A stretch of DNA of 64,000 nt from Acidimicrobiaceae bacterium (GTDB lineage Bacteria; Actinomycetota; Acidimicrobiia; Acidimicrobiales; Ilumatobacteraceae), in NCBI GenBank assembly GCA_020637295.1, contig JACJWF010000001.1, positions 124,001 through 188,000 of the forward strand, in the 5' to 3' direction. Made by a program: the position numbers and the translations under genes. The notes beneath the pieces are model-generated. The model had not been told where the DNA came from, made no database searches, and saw only the letters and a program-made list of their open reading frames with translations. Below are positions 49,227 to 57,794 of the stretch, piece after piece. How positions within the stretch are numbered: position 1 is the stretch's first letter; the number at the start of each line of letters is the position of its first letter.

Positions 49227-51328
49227 CGCACCATCGGGCCGCGCCAGTCCGCGCCATAGCGGGCGAGCCAGCCGGCCACCTCGCTGGGGGCCAGCGGGAG
49301 GGCGAACAGGTGGCCCTGGGCCAGGTCGCAACCGATCTCGGTGAGCGCCGCCAGCTGGTCCATCGTCTCCACGCCTTCCGCCACGACGTTGACACCCAGC
49401 GCCTTGGCCAGCCCGACGACGGCCCCCACCACGGCGCGGTCCTCGCCGTGGTGGCACACGCCGCTGACGAAGGAGCGGTCGATCTTGATCGTGGAGAGCG
49501 GGTAGCGGCGGATGTGGGTGAGCGACGAGTAGCCGGTGCCGAAGTCGTCGAGGCACAGCGTGGTGCCCATCTGCCGTAGCTCGTCGATGGTGTGCTCGGG
49601 CGACACCCGCCCGGCCCCGGCCCGACGGGTGAGCGTGGCGTGCTCGGTGATCTCGATCACCAGCCGCTCCGGGGAGAGGTCGTAGGAGGAGAGGATCCCG
49701 CGCATGCGGTCGCACAACTGGCGATCGGCCAGCTGGCCGACGGACAGGTTGAGCCCGATCCGCAGCGAGCTGTCCAGTGGGGCCATCGTGGCGCAGGCGG
49801 AGTGCAGCACCATGTCGCCGAGCAGGAGGTCCAGCCCGGCGTCCTCGGCCAGGTCGAGGAAGGCGATCGGCGAGAGCACGCCGAGGTCGGGGTGGTGCCA
49901 GCGGGCCAGTGCCTCCAGGCCGACGGTGGTGCCGGTCGCCAGCGAGATCACCGGCTGCAGGTACGCCACCACCTCGCCGCGCGGCAGCCCGGTGGCCAGG
50001 TCGTCGGCCAGCCTGCGGCGCTGGTTGGCGTTGCGGTGGCGGTGGGCGGCGCTGCGCACCGGCTCGCCGCGGCGGGCCGCCTTCGCCTCGTACATCGCCA
50101 GGTCCGCGTCGGCCAGCGCGCCGGTGACGGTGGTGTCCTCGTCGGTGAGCGCCACGCCGACGCTGGCGCTGACGCGCACGGGTCCCTCCGTGAGGAGGTA
50201 GGGCATCGACAGCGTCGCTTCGATCCGCTCGGCCAGCAGCTGGCCGGTGCGCCGGTCGACCACGTCGCGGGCCAGGACGACGAACTCGTCGCCGCCGACG
50301 CGGGCCACGAGGTCACCCGGGCGCACCACCTGGCGCAGGCGGTCCGCCACCACGCGGAGCAGTTCGTCGCCGGCCTCGTGCCCGAGCAGGTCGTTGACCG
50401 GTTTGAACCGGTCGAGGTCGATGAACACGACGGCGGCCGGGCGGTCGCCGGCCAGGTGTGCCTCGAGCTGCTCCAGCAGCACGGATCGGTTGGCCAGGCC
50501 GGTGAGCGTGTCGTGGCGGGCGAGGTGCTCCAGCGTCCGCCGGGCGGAGTGCAGGTCGCTGACGTCGTGCGCCGTCACCACCAGGCCGGCGACCACAGGG
50601 TCGTCGAGCAGGTTGACGATCTCGAAGCGGATCGGGCGGGACGGTGCCTCGGCGTCCACGGTGCGCATCTCGGCCTCGCAGGTGACAGGCCGGGACGCCG
50701 CGGTCGCGCGCTCGAGGGCATGGCGCAGCTCGTGCTCTGCCCCCTCGACGCAGAAGTCGGCCAGGGGGTGACCGATCACCCGGGACATGTCGTGGCCCAG
50801 CAGGCGGGTGAAGGCGGCGTTGACGCTGCTGACCACCCCGTCCCGGTCGAGCAGCAGGGTGATCGACGGCGAGAGCTGCAGCACCTGCTGGAACTTCACC
50901 GTGTCGTTGGACGCGACCTCCCACATCCGCCGCTGGGTGACGTCGCGGGCGACGATGACGATCCCGTCCACCCCCGGCGTGGCCAGCGAGGCGCGACCGA
51001 CGATCTCCACCCACTTCCAGGTGCCGCCGGCGGTGCGCACACGGGTTTCCACCGGAGTGCCCACCGGCTTCTCCAGCACGGTCTCGGAGGACGACAGGAT
51101 GTGGGCGACGTCGGAGGGGTGGACCATCTCCAGCATGGAGCGGCCGAGCCATTCCTCCTGGCGGTAGCCGAGCAGCTCTTCGCCCGCGGGGTTGGTGTAG
51201 CGGAGGACGATGTCGCTGTCGATGACGAACACAGGGTCCGGCGCGGCGCGCAGGACCGCGACCTCATCGATGTGAACCTCCGCCGTCACACCTCCAGTAT
51301 CGTCCGGAATCCCCTGAATGTTGAGCAC
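49214..51328 (-). CDS. PAS-PAS-GGDEF-EAL cyclic di-GMP protein
   Basis: 704 residues. Two PAS domains (about 22-140 and 145-262), a GGDEF domain with the intact motif RVGGDEFVVL near 345 and an EAL domain with GLEALARW near 470. EAL catalysis residues look complete: GLNLSVGQL, VIEITEHATL, LDDFGTGYSSL, TIKIDRSF, VVAEGVET, AQGHLFALPL. It could both make and break cyclic di-GMP, depending on the PAS signal; no membrane helix is present, so it is cytoplasmic. The GTG start lies inside a GTTGAG/CTCAAC inverted repeat. Confidence 0.93.
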   Translation of the reverse strand: MLNIQGIPDDTGGVTAEVHIDEVAVLRAAPDPVFVIDSDIVLRYTNPAGEELLGYRQEEWLGRSMLEMVHPSDVAHILSSSETVLEKPVGTPVETRVRTAGGTWKWVEIVGRASLATPGVDGIVIVARDVTQRRMWEVASNDTVKFQQVLQLSPSITLLLDRDGVVSSVNAAFTRLLGHDMSRVIGHPLADFCVEGAEHELRHALERATAASRPVTCEAEMRTVDAEAPSRPIRFEIVNLLDDPVVAGLVVTAHDVSDLHSARRTLEHLARHDTLTGLANRSVLLEQLEAHLAGDRPAAVVFIDLDRFKPVNDLLGHEAGDELLRVVADRLRQVVRPGDLVARVGGDEFVVLARDVVDRRTGQLLAERIEATLSMPYLLTEGPVRVSASVGVALTDEDTTVTGALADADLAMYEAKAARRGEPVRSAAHRHRNANQRRRLADDLATGLPRGEVVAYLQPVISLATGTTVGLEALARWHHPDLGVLSPIAFLDLAEDAGLDLLLGDMVLHSACATMAPLDSSLRIGLNLSVGQLADRQLCDRMRGILSSYDLSPERLVIEITEHATLTRRAGAGRVSPEHTIDELRQMGTTLCLDDFGTGYSSLTHIRRYPLSTIKIDRSFVSGVCHHGEDRAVVGAVVGLAKALGVNVVAEGVETMDQLAALTEIGCDLAQGHLFALPLAPSEVAGWLARYGADWRGPMVRQPV

Positions 51329-51333
51329 TCAAC
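51320..51333. promoter_or_regulatory. Inverted repeat over the start of the EAL gene
   Basis: GTTGAG-CA-CTCAAC covers the GTG start codon at 51326-51328. It could be an operator for the neighbouring Lrp-type regulator or a small hairpin that limits translation. Confidence 0.35.
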
Positions 51334-51384
51334 GTGTTCTTCATTCAGCGGAGCGTGAAGATTTCCAGCCGCGGCGCGGAGGAA

Positions 51385-51870
51385 CTACCGGGTCCCCCAC
51401 ACGAAGCGGTGGGTGTGGATGCCGAAGTAGGTGAAGCTCTCCACGCTGCGGACGTCGGGGATGGAGCGGATCTCGTCGTCGATCACCGCCAGCAGGCGGG
51501 CGGAGTCCTCGCACAGCACCTCCACCAGCAGGTCGAACGAGCCGCTGGTGAACACCACGTAGATGACGCCCTCGATGTCGGCGATCCGGTCGGCGACGGC
51601 ACGGACGTTGCGGCCCACCCGCACGCCCAGCGCGGCCATCACCGGGTAGCCGAGGGCCAGCGGGTCGGTGACCCCCACCACCTGCACCACGCCGCTGTCC
51701 AGCAGGCGCTGGACCCGCAGGCGGGTGGCGGCCGGCGACAGGCCCACCAGTTCCGCCAAGTCGGCGTAGCTGGCGCGGCCGTCCTTCTGCAGTTCCTCGA
51801 TCAGCCGGCGGTCGATCTGGTCGAGGGGGACGGTGGCCACGGACCCCAGCTTGCCACCCGGGTCGCTCAC
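51385..51870 (-). CDS. Lrp/AsnC-family transcriptional regulator
   Basis: 161 residues. N-terminal helix-turn-helix: PLDQIDRRLIEELQKDGRAS, YADLAELVGLSPAATRLRVQRLLD; the C-terminal RAM domain follows with VFTSGSFDLLVEVLCED. Lrp proteins bind amino acids and regulate amino-acid metabolism. The GTG at 51870 overlaps the stop of the SDR gene (GTGA). Being last in an operon with an aminotransferase and two dehydrogenases, it is likely to control that operon. A downstream in-frame GTG (the VATVPL segment) is an alternative start. Confidence 0.9.
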   Translation of the reverse strand: MSDPGGKLGSVATVPLDQIDRRLIEELQKDGRASYADLAELVGLSPAATRLRVQRLLDSGVVQVVGVTDPLALGYPVMAALGVRVGRNVRAVADRIADIEGVIYVVFTSGSFDLLVEVLCEDSARLLAVIDDEIRSIPDVRSVESFTYFGIHTHRFVWGTR

Positions 51871-52622
51871 GTGATGCCTGCCGAGAGCCCGAAGTCGATG
51901 CTGAGGTTGGCGCCGGTGATGGCCGCAGCGTGGGGCTGGCAGAGGAACCAGATCAGCTCCGCCACCTCGTCGGGTCGCACGAACCGCGCCGACGCACCCT
52001 GCGGGTACCCGGCGCGCAGCCGGTCCAGGTAGGCCTGCGGGTCGTCACCGCCGAAGTCGGCGGCCTGCCCGGCCAGCATCGGGGTGTCCACGTCGCCCGG
52101 GCAGACGGCATTGACCCGCACGCCCTGGGGCGCCAGTTCCAGCGCCAGCGCCTTGGTGAGGATGCTGACCCCACCCTTCGACGCGCAGTACACGGCGGCG
52201 CCGGCGTTGCCCTGGATGCCCGCGTCACTGCTGAGGTTGACGACGCACCCCTGGGTGGTGGTGAGGTGGGGGATGGCCGCCGACGTGAGGAAGTAGAGCC
52301 CCTTCAGGTTCACCGCCATCACGCGGTCCCATTCGTCCTCCGTGGTCTCGCTGCTCGGCCCCTCCGTCCACACGCCGGCGGCGTTGACGAGGGCGTCGAT
52401 GCGGCCGAACGCGGCCACGGTGTCCTCGACCGCCCGGTGGCACTCGGCAACGGAGGTCAGGTCGGCGGGCACGGGGTGGGCGTCCGGCAGGTTGGCCGGG
52501 CGGAGGTCCAGCGCGGCGACGCGCCATCCGCCGGCCAGGAACCGTCGGGCCACAGCGCCACCGATGCCGCCCGCGGCCCCGGTGACGAGGGCGACGGGTG
52601 CCGGCGCCGGGAGGGGCGTCAT
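51867..52622 (-). CDS. SDR-family oxidoreductase (1)
   Basis: 251 residues, classical short-chain dehydrogenase: nucleotide loop VTGAAGGIGGAVA near residue 12, NAAG motif (ALVNAAGVW) near 83, catalytic serine in VVNLSSDAG and YxxxK in AAVYCASKGG near 147. The aspartate-like ALDLRP after strand 2 suggests NAD rather than NADP. The start at 52622 gives an ATGA overlap with the preceding SDR gene; an ATG at 52631 would add three residues. Substrate unknown. Confidence 0.9.
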   Translation of the reverse strand: MTPLPAPAPVALVTGAAGGIGGAVARRFLAGGWRVAALDLRPANLPDAHPVPADLTSVAECHRAVEDTVAAFGRIDALVNAAGVWTEGPSSETTEDEWDRVMAVNLKGLYFLTSAAIPHLTTTQGCVVNLSSDAGIQGNAGAAVYCASKGGVSILTKALALELAPQGVRVNAVCPGDVDTPMLAGQAADFGGDDPQAYLDRLRAGYPQGASARFVRPDEVAELIWFLCQPHAAAITGANLSIDFGLSAGIT

Positions 52623-53407
52623 GGCCGCCATGTGCGGTCCTCCGGGAGGGAGTTGCCGCCGTCGATCACCAGCAGCTGGCCGGTGATGTACGACGCGGCC
52701 GGCGAGGCCAGGAAGACGATGGCCGGGGCCACTTCTGCCGCCGTGCCGGAGCGGCCCATCGGGGTGGCGGCCCCGGCGGCACCCTCGTGGATGGTCTGCG
52801 AGCTGGTGGCGATCCAGCCCGGCGCCACGGCGTTGACCGTGATCCCTGCCGAGGCGACCTCCAGCGCGACCGCTCTGGTGAGGCCGAGCATGCCGGCCTT
52901 GGCGGCGTGGTAGGCGACGTCACCGACGAACGCCTGCACCGGGCCCGAGGTGCTGGCGACGTTGACGATCCGGCCCTCGCCGTGTGTCCGCATCGCGGCC
53001 ACCACGGCCCGCGTGACGGCGAAGCAGGTGGTGAGGTTGCGGTCGATGCCGTCGTGCCAGGTGGCGTCGGTGGTGGCGTCGAGGGACGCATCGGTCATCT
53101 CCCCACCCACGGCGATCATGCCGGCGTTGTTGACGCACACGTCCAGCCGGCCGCTACCTGCCGCCACCGCCGCGGCAACCACGCGACCGGCGGCCCCCGG
53201 CTGCATCAGATCGGCGACGATGCCACTCGCGTGCGCGCCCGTCGCCGCCAGCTCCGCGACCCGGTCGTGCACCCGATCGGTGGTGGACGTCAGGACCACG
53301 CGGGCACCGCCCTCGGCCAGCAGGCGGGCTGCGGCGAACCCGATGCCGGTGGGGCTGCCGGCGCCGGTGACGAGGGCCGTGCGGCCGGCGAACGGGCGGG
53401 TGGTCAT
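52619..53407 (-). CDS. SDR-family oxidoreductase (2)
   Basis: 262 residues: nucleotide loop LVTGAGSPTGIGFAAA, NNAG motif (VCVNNAGMIAV) near 90, SerTyrLys part VASTSG and DVAYHAAKAGM. The C-terminus SYITGQLLVIDGGNSLP is the classic SDR end. The ATG at 53407 overlaps the aminotransferase stop (ATGA). It and SDR 1 are distinct enough to act on different steps of one pathway. Likely substrate is the product of the aminotransferase; inference. Confidence 0.9.
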   Translation of the reverse strand: MTTRPFAGRTALVTGAGSPTGIGFAAARLLAEGGARVVLTSTTDRVHDRVAELAATGAHASGIVADLMQPGAAGRVVAAAVAAGSGRLDVCVNNAGMIAVGGEMTDASLDATTDATWHDGIDRNLTTCFAVTRAVVAAMRTHGEGRIVNVASTSGPVQAFVGDVAYHAAKAGMLGLTRAVALEVASAGITVNAVAPGWIATSSQTIHEGAAGAATPMGRSGTAAEVAPAIVFLASPAASYITGQLLVIDGGNSLPEDRTWRP

Positions 53408-54750
53408 GCGACCAATGCTGCCACGGCCTCGGCGAACACGTCCGTGTGGAGGTCCACGTCGTCCATCGAGTGGAAGGGCGACATGAGCGCCATGTTGTGA
53501 AAGGGGGTGAGGAGGATGCCCCGGTTCACCGCCCACAGGTGCATGAAGGCGTCCAGCTCATGGTCCACGGCCGCTGCCGCGGCAGCGCCGTCCCGAGGCG
53601 GCGGGCAGAACCAGTACTCGGCCCGGCCCCCGAGCTGCTGCACGTTCCACGGCAGGCTGTACTTGTCGATCGTCCGCTGCACGCCGTCCGTCCACGCCGT
53701 GGCCATCGGGATCATCACGTCGAAGTCCTCGTCGCGCAGCGTCGTGGCGAGGGTGGCGCGCACCGCGGCGAGCGCGAGGGCGTTGCCGGTGAGTGTGCCG
53801 CCGACGCCGCTGGTGTCGATGCTCTTGTCTGCCAGCAGCACGTTGAGGCGGTCGGCGATGGCCTGGGTGCAGCCGTACGCCGCGGCCGGCATGCCACCGC
53901 CGATGGTCTTGCCGATGATGAAGAAGTCGGGCTCCAGCCCCCACGCCTGCGTTGCGCCGCCGGGGCCGGCACAGATGGTGTGGGTCTCGTCGATGGCCAG
54001 TAGCACGCCGTGCTCGCGGGTGAGGCGGCGGAGCACGTCGTGGAAGCCAGGGTCGGGCAGGACGATGCCGATGTTGGTGAGCGCCGGCTCGGCCAGCACG
54101 CAGGCGATCTCGCCGGTGGCCAGTGCGGCCTCCAGCGCCGGCACGTCGTTGAACGGCACGACCACGGTGGTCTGCTCAGGATGCACCTGGGGGCCGATGT
54201 TGCCGCCGCGTGGGTGCGGCCGGCCGTCGGCGCCGAGGGTCACCAGGGTCTCGTCCACGCTGCCGTGGTAGCACCAGTCGAACACCAGGATCTTCTGCCG
54301 GCCGGTGAGGAAGCGGGCGAAGCGCAGCACGAAGCGGTTGGCGTCCGTGGCCGTCATCGCCATCTGCCACACGGGGAGGCCGAATCGGCGGGCCAGTTCC
54401 TCGCCCACCCACGCGGCGTCCGCGCTGGGCAGCATGGTGGTGATGCCCCGCTGGGCCTGACGGTGGATGGCCTCGGCCACCTGGGGGAGGGCGTGGCCGG
54501 TCATCGCCCCGGTGTCGCCGAGGCAGAAGTCCACGTACTCGTGGCCGTCCACGTCGGTGAAGCGGGCGCCGGACGCTGTGTCGAAGAACAGGGGGAAGGC
54601 GCCGGGCCAGCGGGTCATCCACGCCATCGGCACCCCGCCGAGCAGGGAGTGCCGGGCATCGGCCGCCATCGCCCGTGACCTCGGGTGGGTGTCCGCGAAG
54701 CGCGCTTCTTCGGCAGCGTGCAGGTCGGCCAGGCGTTGTCGATCGATCAT
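53404..54750 (-). CDS. Class III (PLP) aminotransferase, GSAM/aspartate-aminotransferase family
   Basis: 448 residues from the ATG at 54750 (a GTG at 54789 gives 461). A class III fold with DGHEYVDFCLGDTGAMTGHA near residue 65, the GCYHG-like LVFDWCYHGSVDETL near 155, ETHTICAGPGG near 253 and the PLP lysine in FFIIGKTIGGGMPAAAYG near 280. It resembles glutamate-1-semialdehyde aminomutase-like transaminases, but no haem genes are near, so a catabolic transaminase of an amino acid or amine is more likely. It heads an operon with two SDRs and an Lrp regulator joined by 4-base overlaps. Confidence 0.89.
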   Translation of the reverse strand: MIDRQRLADLHAAEEARFADTHPRSRAMAADARHSLLGGVPMAWMTRWPGAFPLFFDTASGARFTDVDGHEYVDFCLGDTGAMTGHALPQVAEAIHRQAQRGITTMLPSADAAWVGEELARRFGLPVWQMAMTATDANRFVLRFARFLTGRQKILVFDWCYHGSVDETLVTLGADGRPHPRGGNIGPQVHPEQTTVVVPFNDVPALEAALATGEIACVLAEPALTNIGIVLPDPGFHDVLRRLTREHGVLLAIDETHTICAGPGGATQAWGLEPDFFIIGKTIGGGMPAAAYGCTQAIADRLNVLLADKSIDTSGVGGTLTGNALALAAVRATLATTLRDEDFDVMIPMATAWTDGVQRTIDKYSLPWNVQQLGGRAEYWFCPPPRDGAAAAAAVDHELDAFMHLWAVNRGILLTPFHNMALMSPFHSMDDVDLHTDVFAEAVAALVA

Positions 54751-54980
54751 GTCAACGACGCTAGCGCGATCGAATCGATTGTCAGTCACCTATCACGAGC
54801 GTGATCCGCTCGTGCTCGCGACGCGATTGTGTTGGTGATCGCCGTTGCGGTCGCAGTCGTGCCGTCCCGGCGGCGCCCCCTGCCGTGCTCCCGGCTGCCC
54901 CCAACGGATGCTCCCGGCTGCTCGGCCTCCATCCGAGTGCGTACCCCGACCCCGGGGTGCGAGTGCACACTCGGTTGCGG

Positions 54981-55040
54981 TGTGGCACTCGGATGGGGCG
55001 GGTGGCACTCGGATGGGGCGGGTGGCACTCGGATGGGGCG
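54981..55040. repeat. Three tandem copies of a 20-bp unit
   Basis: The unit GGTGGCACTCGGATGGGGCG occurs at 54981-55000 (first base T), 55001-55020 and 55021-55040. The sequence CATCCGAGTGC at about 54930 is the inverse of part of the unit, and CGAGTGCACACTCG at about 54960 is a near-palindrome. The repeats start just after the stop of the ABC permease (on the minus strand) and could form the terminator of that operon or a protein-binding array. The 54751-55046 gap has no convincing gene; other frames there are byproducts of the repeats. Confidence 0.8.
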
Positions 55041-55046
55041 GGTGGG

Positions 55047-55865
55047 CTAGTCGTCGGCGAGGCGGCGCAGGCCGCTGAGCGCGAACAGCAGGGCCAGGAC
55101 CGAGAGCACCACGATGGCCAGTAGGCCGCCCCAGCTGTCCTGCCAGGTGACGTCGCCGAGGAAGCCCTGGCGGGCCAGGCGCAGCACGTTGGTGAACGGG
55201 TTCACCCTGGCCACGGCGTGCAACCAGCCACTCATCACGCTCAGCGGGGCCTGGGCGTTCGTCAGGAACAAGGCGTTGAACAGGGTCAGCTGCATCAGCG
55301 CGGCGGCCCGCATGTCGCGGAAGCGGTAGGCCAGGCCGAGGCCCCAGCCGGTGCCCATCGTGGCGATGCCGAGGCCACCGGCGGTGAGGGTGACCAGCCC
55401 CATCGGGCCGCCCTCCAGCCGGGCGCCGAACGCGAAGCCGACGATCAGCACCGAGGCCAGCACCAACAGGCCGCGGATCCACGCCGCGAAGAGCGGCCCG
55501 AGCAGCAGTGAAGTGCGCGGCGCCGGGGCCATCCGCAGCCGGTCGAAGAACCCGCTCTCGAGGTCTCGGATGGTGGCGAAGCCGATGCCGATGCCGGAGA
55601 AGCCGGCGCCCATGCTGGCGGCCAGCGGCAGGAACCAGTTGATGCTGCGGTCCGTCGGGAAGCCGGGGATCTTGGTGATCGCGAAGAACGTGCCGCTGAA
55701 CGCGATGGCCTGGAAGATGGGCATCAGCAGCGCCGGGAAGAACGCCGACGGCAGGCGCACGATGCTGCGCAGGCTGCGCCGGGCGATGCCGCGCGCGGAG
55801 CGCACGACGGTGCCGCCGGGGGCCTGCTCGGCGTGCGCAAGGACGTGGGTGCCGGGCGTGCTCAT
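55047..55865 (-). CDS. ABC-2 type transporter permease (1)
   Basis: 272 residues with six membrane segments. The pattern (RLPSAFFPALLMPIFQAIAF, GIGFATIRDLESGFFDRLRMAP, then LFNALFLTNAQAPLSVMSGWL) is the DrrB-like ABC-2 permease. It makes up the membrane part of an exporter of drugs or lipids with the neighbouring permease and ATPase. The ATG overlaps the stop of permease 2 (ATGA). Confidence 0.88.
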   Translation of the reverse strand: MSTPGTHVLAHAEQAPGGTVVRSARGIARRSLRSIVRLPSAFFPALLMPIFQAIAFSGTFFAITKIPGFPTDRSINWFLPLAASMGAGFSGIGIGFATIRDLESGFFDRLRMAPAPRTSLLLGPLFAAWIRGLLVLASVLIVGFAFGARLEGGPMGLVTLTAGGLGIATMGTGWGLGLAYRFRDMRAAALMQLTLFNALFLTNAQAPLSVMSGWLHAVARVNPFTNVLRLARQGFLGDVTWQDSWGGLLAIVVLSVLALLFALSGLRRLADD

Positions 55866-56680
55866 CGGGCGGCCAGCCGTCCGCTGAGGGCCCGCAGGGA
55901 GAGGCCGATGGACACCACGCCGATCGCCGCCGGCACCAGCAGCGCACCGGCGACGTGCCCGAGCGTGAGGCCGTCGATCGTCAGGCCGCGCACACCCTCC
56001 ACCAGGTAGCTCATCGGGTTGACGTTGGCGACATGGCGGTACACGCCCTGCATTGTCTGGCGGGGGAAGAAGGCGCTGGAGAAGAACAGGGCGATGAAGA
56101 GCAGCGGGAAGCTGCCCTGCACCGCCTCGCTGGACCCGGTCTTCAGGGCCATCGCTGCGGTGAAGCCGCCGATGCCCATGCCGGTGAGCGCCCCGCTGAG
56201 CGTGATGACCAGCACGCCGACGAGACCGGCCTCGATGGTGACGCCGAACGGGATGAGGACCAGCGTGAAGAACAGCGCCTGGAACGCGCCGAACGCCGCA
56301 GCGCCGGCGAGGCGGCCGAGGAGGATGCTGACCCGCGAGGTGGGCGTGGCCAGCAGGCGGTCGAAGAAGCCGAGCTCGATGTCGGTGGCCAACGCCGTGC
56401 CGCCGGTGACGCTGCCGAACAGCACGCCCTGGACCACGCTGCCGGCCAGCGAGAAGTCCAGGAAGCTGTTGACCCGGGGGAAGCCGGGCAGCACCGTCGC
56501 CTTGCCGAACGACGACGTGCCGAGCGCGGCGAAGAACAGGGGGAAGATCAGCGACGGCATCACCAGTGCCGGCTGGCGGGCGATGGCCAGGATCGACCGC
56601 TTCGACATGGCCCAGGTCTGAGCCCACCACACGCCGCGGCCCGGCGCGCTGGGCACCAGGGTGACGGTGGCGGCGCTCAC
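55862..56680 (-). CDS. ABC-2 type transporter permease (2)
   Basis: 272 residues, homologous to permease 1 (LARQPALVMPSLIFPLFFAAL-like start, ATDIELGFFDRLLATPTSR, then FFSSAFFPRQTMQGVYRHVA and VNPMSYLVEGVRGL). The two are probably the result of duplication and act as a heterodimer. The GTG start overlaps the ATPase stop (GTGA). Confidence 0.88.
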   Translation of the reverse strand: MSAATVTLVPSAPGRGVWWAQTWAMSKRSILAIARQPALVMPSLIFPLFFAALGTSSFGKATVLPGFPRVNSFLDFSLAGSVVQGVLFGSVTGGTALATDIELGFFDRLLATPTSRVSILLGRLAGAAAFGAFQALFFTLVLIPFGVTIEAGLVGVLVITLSGALTGMGIGGFTAAMALKTGSSEAVQGSFPLLFIALFFSSAFFPRQTMQGVYRHVANVNPMSYLVEGVRGLTIDGLTLGHVAGALLVPAAIGVVSIGLSLRALSGRLAAR

Positions 56681-57726
56681 CGCCGACTCCTGCGCCGGCC
56701 GCGCCCGGCAGGCGCAGCGGGGGCACTGCCATCGCCCCTGCCCGCCTCGCCGCCCGCTTCGCCGGATGCGGCGGACTCGGCGCCCTCCAGGCGATGGCCG
56801 GTGGCCTCGGCGAACACGTCGTCCAGGCTCGGCTCGTTCAGCTCCAGGTGGTGGACGTGGGCGCCGATCTCGTCCAGCGCCCGCACGACGGCGGTGACCT
56901 GAGACGGGCCGCCCTCCAAGCCCACGCCGAGGGTGCCCTCGGCCGTCGGGCGAAGCTCGCCGAAGCGGGCCAGCACGTCGCGGGCGGCGTCGTTGCGCTC
57001 GACGTCCACCCGCACCAGCAGGGTCGGCGCGCCGACCCCGGCCTTCAGCTCGGCGGGCGTGCCCTGGCTGACGATGTGCCCGTGGTCGATGATCGCCACC
57101 CGGTCGGCCAGTTGGTCGGCCTCCTCCAGGTACTGGGTGGTGAGCAGGACTGTGGTGCCCTCGCGGTTCAGCCGGCGCACTTCCTCCCACAGGGTGATGC
57201 GGCTCATCGGGTCCAGGCCGGTGGTCGGCTCGTCGAGGAACAGCACGGTCGGCTGGTGGATCAGGCTCAGTGCCAGGTCCAGCCGCCGCCGCATGCCGCC
57301 GGAGTACGTGCCCACGCGACGGTCGGCGGCGCCGGTGAGGCCGACGCGCTCCAGCAGTTCGTCACCGCGGGCCTTCACCGCCGAGGGGGCGATGCCGTAG
57401 AGCACGGCCTGCAGGTCGAGCAGTTCGCGGCCGGTCATCAGGGGGTCGATGGCGGCGTCCTGGAGGGCCACGCCGATGCTGCGGCGCACGTCGTTGGCCT
57501 GGGTTGCCACGTCGAAGCCGGCGACGGTGGCGCGGCCGGCGGTGGGGCGGAGGAGGGTGGTGAGCATGCGCACCGTCGTGCTCTTGCCGGCGCCGTTGGG
57601 GCCGAGGAAGCCGAAGATCTCGCCTTCGGCAACGGCCAGGTCCACGCCGTCGACGGCCTTCACCAGCTTGTCGCCACTGCCGAAGTGGCGGACGAGACCC
57701 TCGGAGATGATCGGGGTAGAGGTCAC
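56677..57726 (-). CDS. DrrA-like ABC transporter ATPase
   Basis: 349 residues. Walker A LGPNGAGKSTTVRML near residue 42, signature YSGGMRRRLDLALSLI near 140, Walker B VLFLDEPTTGLDP near 162 and a switch histidine-like LLTTQYLEEADQLADR. The DrrA/daunorubicin-resistance subgroup C-terminal domain follows, ending in a low-complexity Gly/Arg/Ala tail (about 40 residues). The GTG start at 57726 leads the operon ATPase-permease-permease. Confidence 0.92.
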   Translation of the reverse strand: MTSTPIISEGLVRHFGSGDKLVKAVDGVDLAVAEGEIFGFLGPNGAGKSTTVRMLTTLLRPTAGRATVAGFDVATQANDVRRSIGVALQDAAIDPLMTGRELLDLQAVLYGIAPSAVKARGDELLERVGLTGAADRRVGTYSGGMRRRLDLALSLIHQPTVLFLDEPTTGLDPMSRITLWEEVRRLNREGTTVLLTTQYLEEADQLADRVAIIDHGHIVSQGTPAELKAGVGAPTLLVRVDVERNDAARDVLARFGELRPTAEGTLGVGLEGGPSQVTAVVRALDEIGAHVHHLELNEPSLDDVFAEATGHRLEGAESAASGEAGGEAGRGDGSAPAAPAGRGRRRSRR

Positions 57727-57749
57727 CCGGCGACCCTATCGGCCGGGTT

Positions 57750-57787
57750 GGAGGGTTTCGTGCTCACCTCCGAGCACGAAACCCTCC
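57750..57787 (-). terminator. Perfect 16-bp stem hairpin after the orphan large subunit
   Basis: GGAGGGTTTCGTGCTC (57750-57765), a 6-base loop ACCTCC, and GAGCACGAAACCCTCC (57772-57787) are perfect complements. The hairpin lies 7 bases after the stop of the leftward gene ending at 57795 and 23 bases before the start of the DrrA gene, so it probably ends transcription of the large-subunit gene. Confidence 0.7.
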
Positions 57788-57794
57788 GACTGGG

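Noticed and set aside
53404..54750. hemL (glutamate-1-semialdehyde aminomutase)
   Set aside because: The operon partners are SDRs and an Lrp regulator, no haem biosynthesis genes are near, and the resemblance is only at the family level.
54981..55040. CRISPR array
   Set aside because: The copies are contiguous 20-bp tandem units without spacers, and no cas gene is present.
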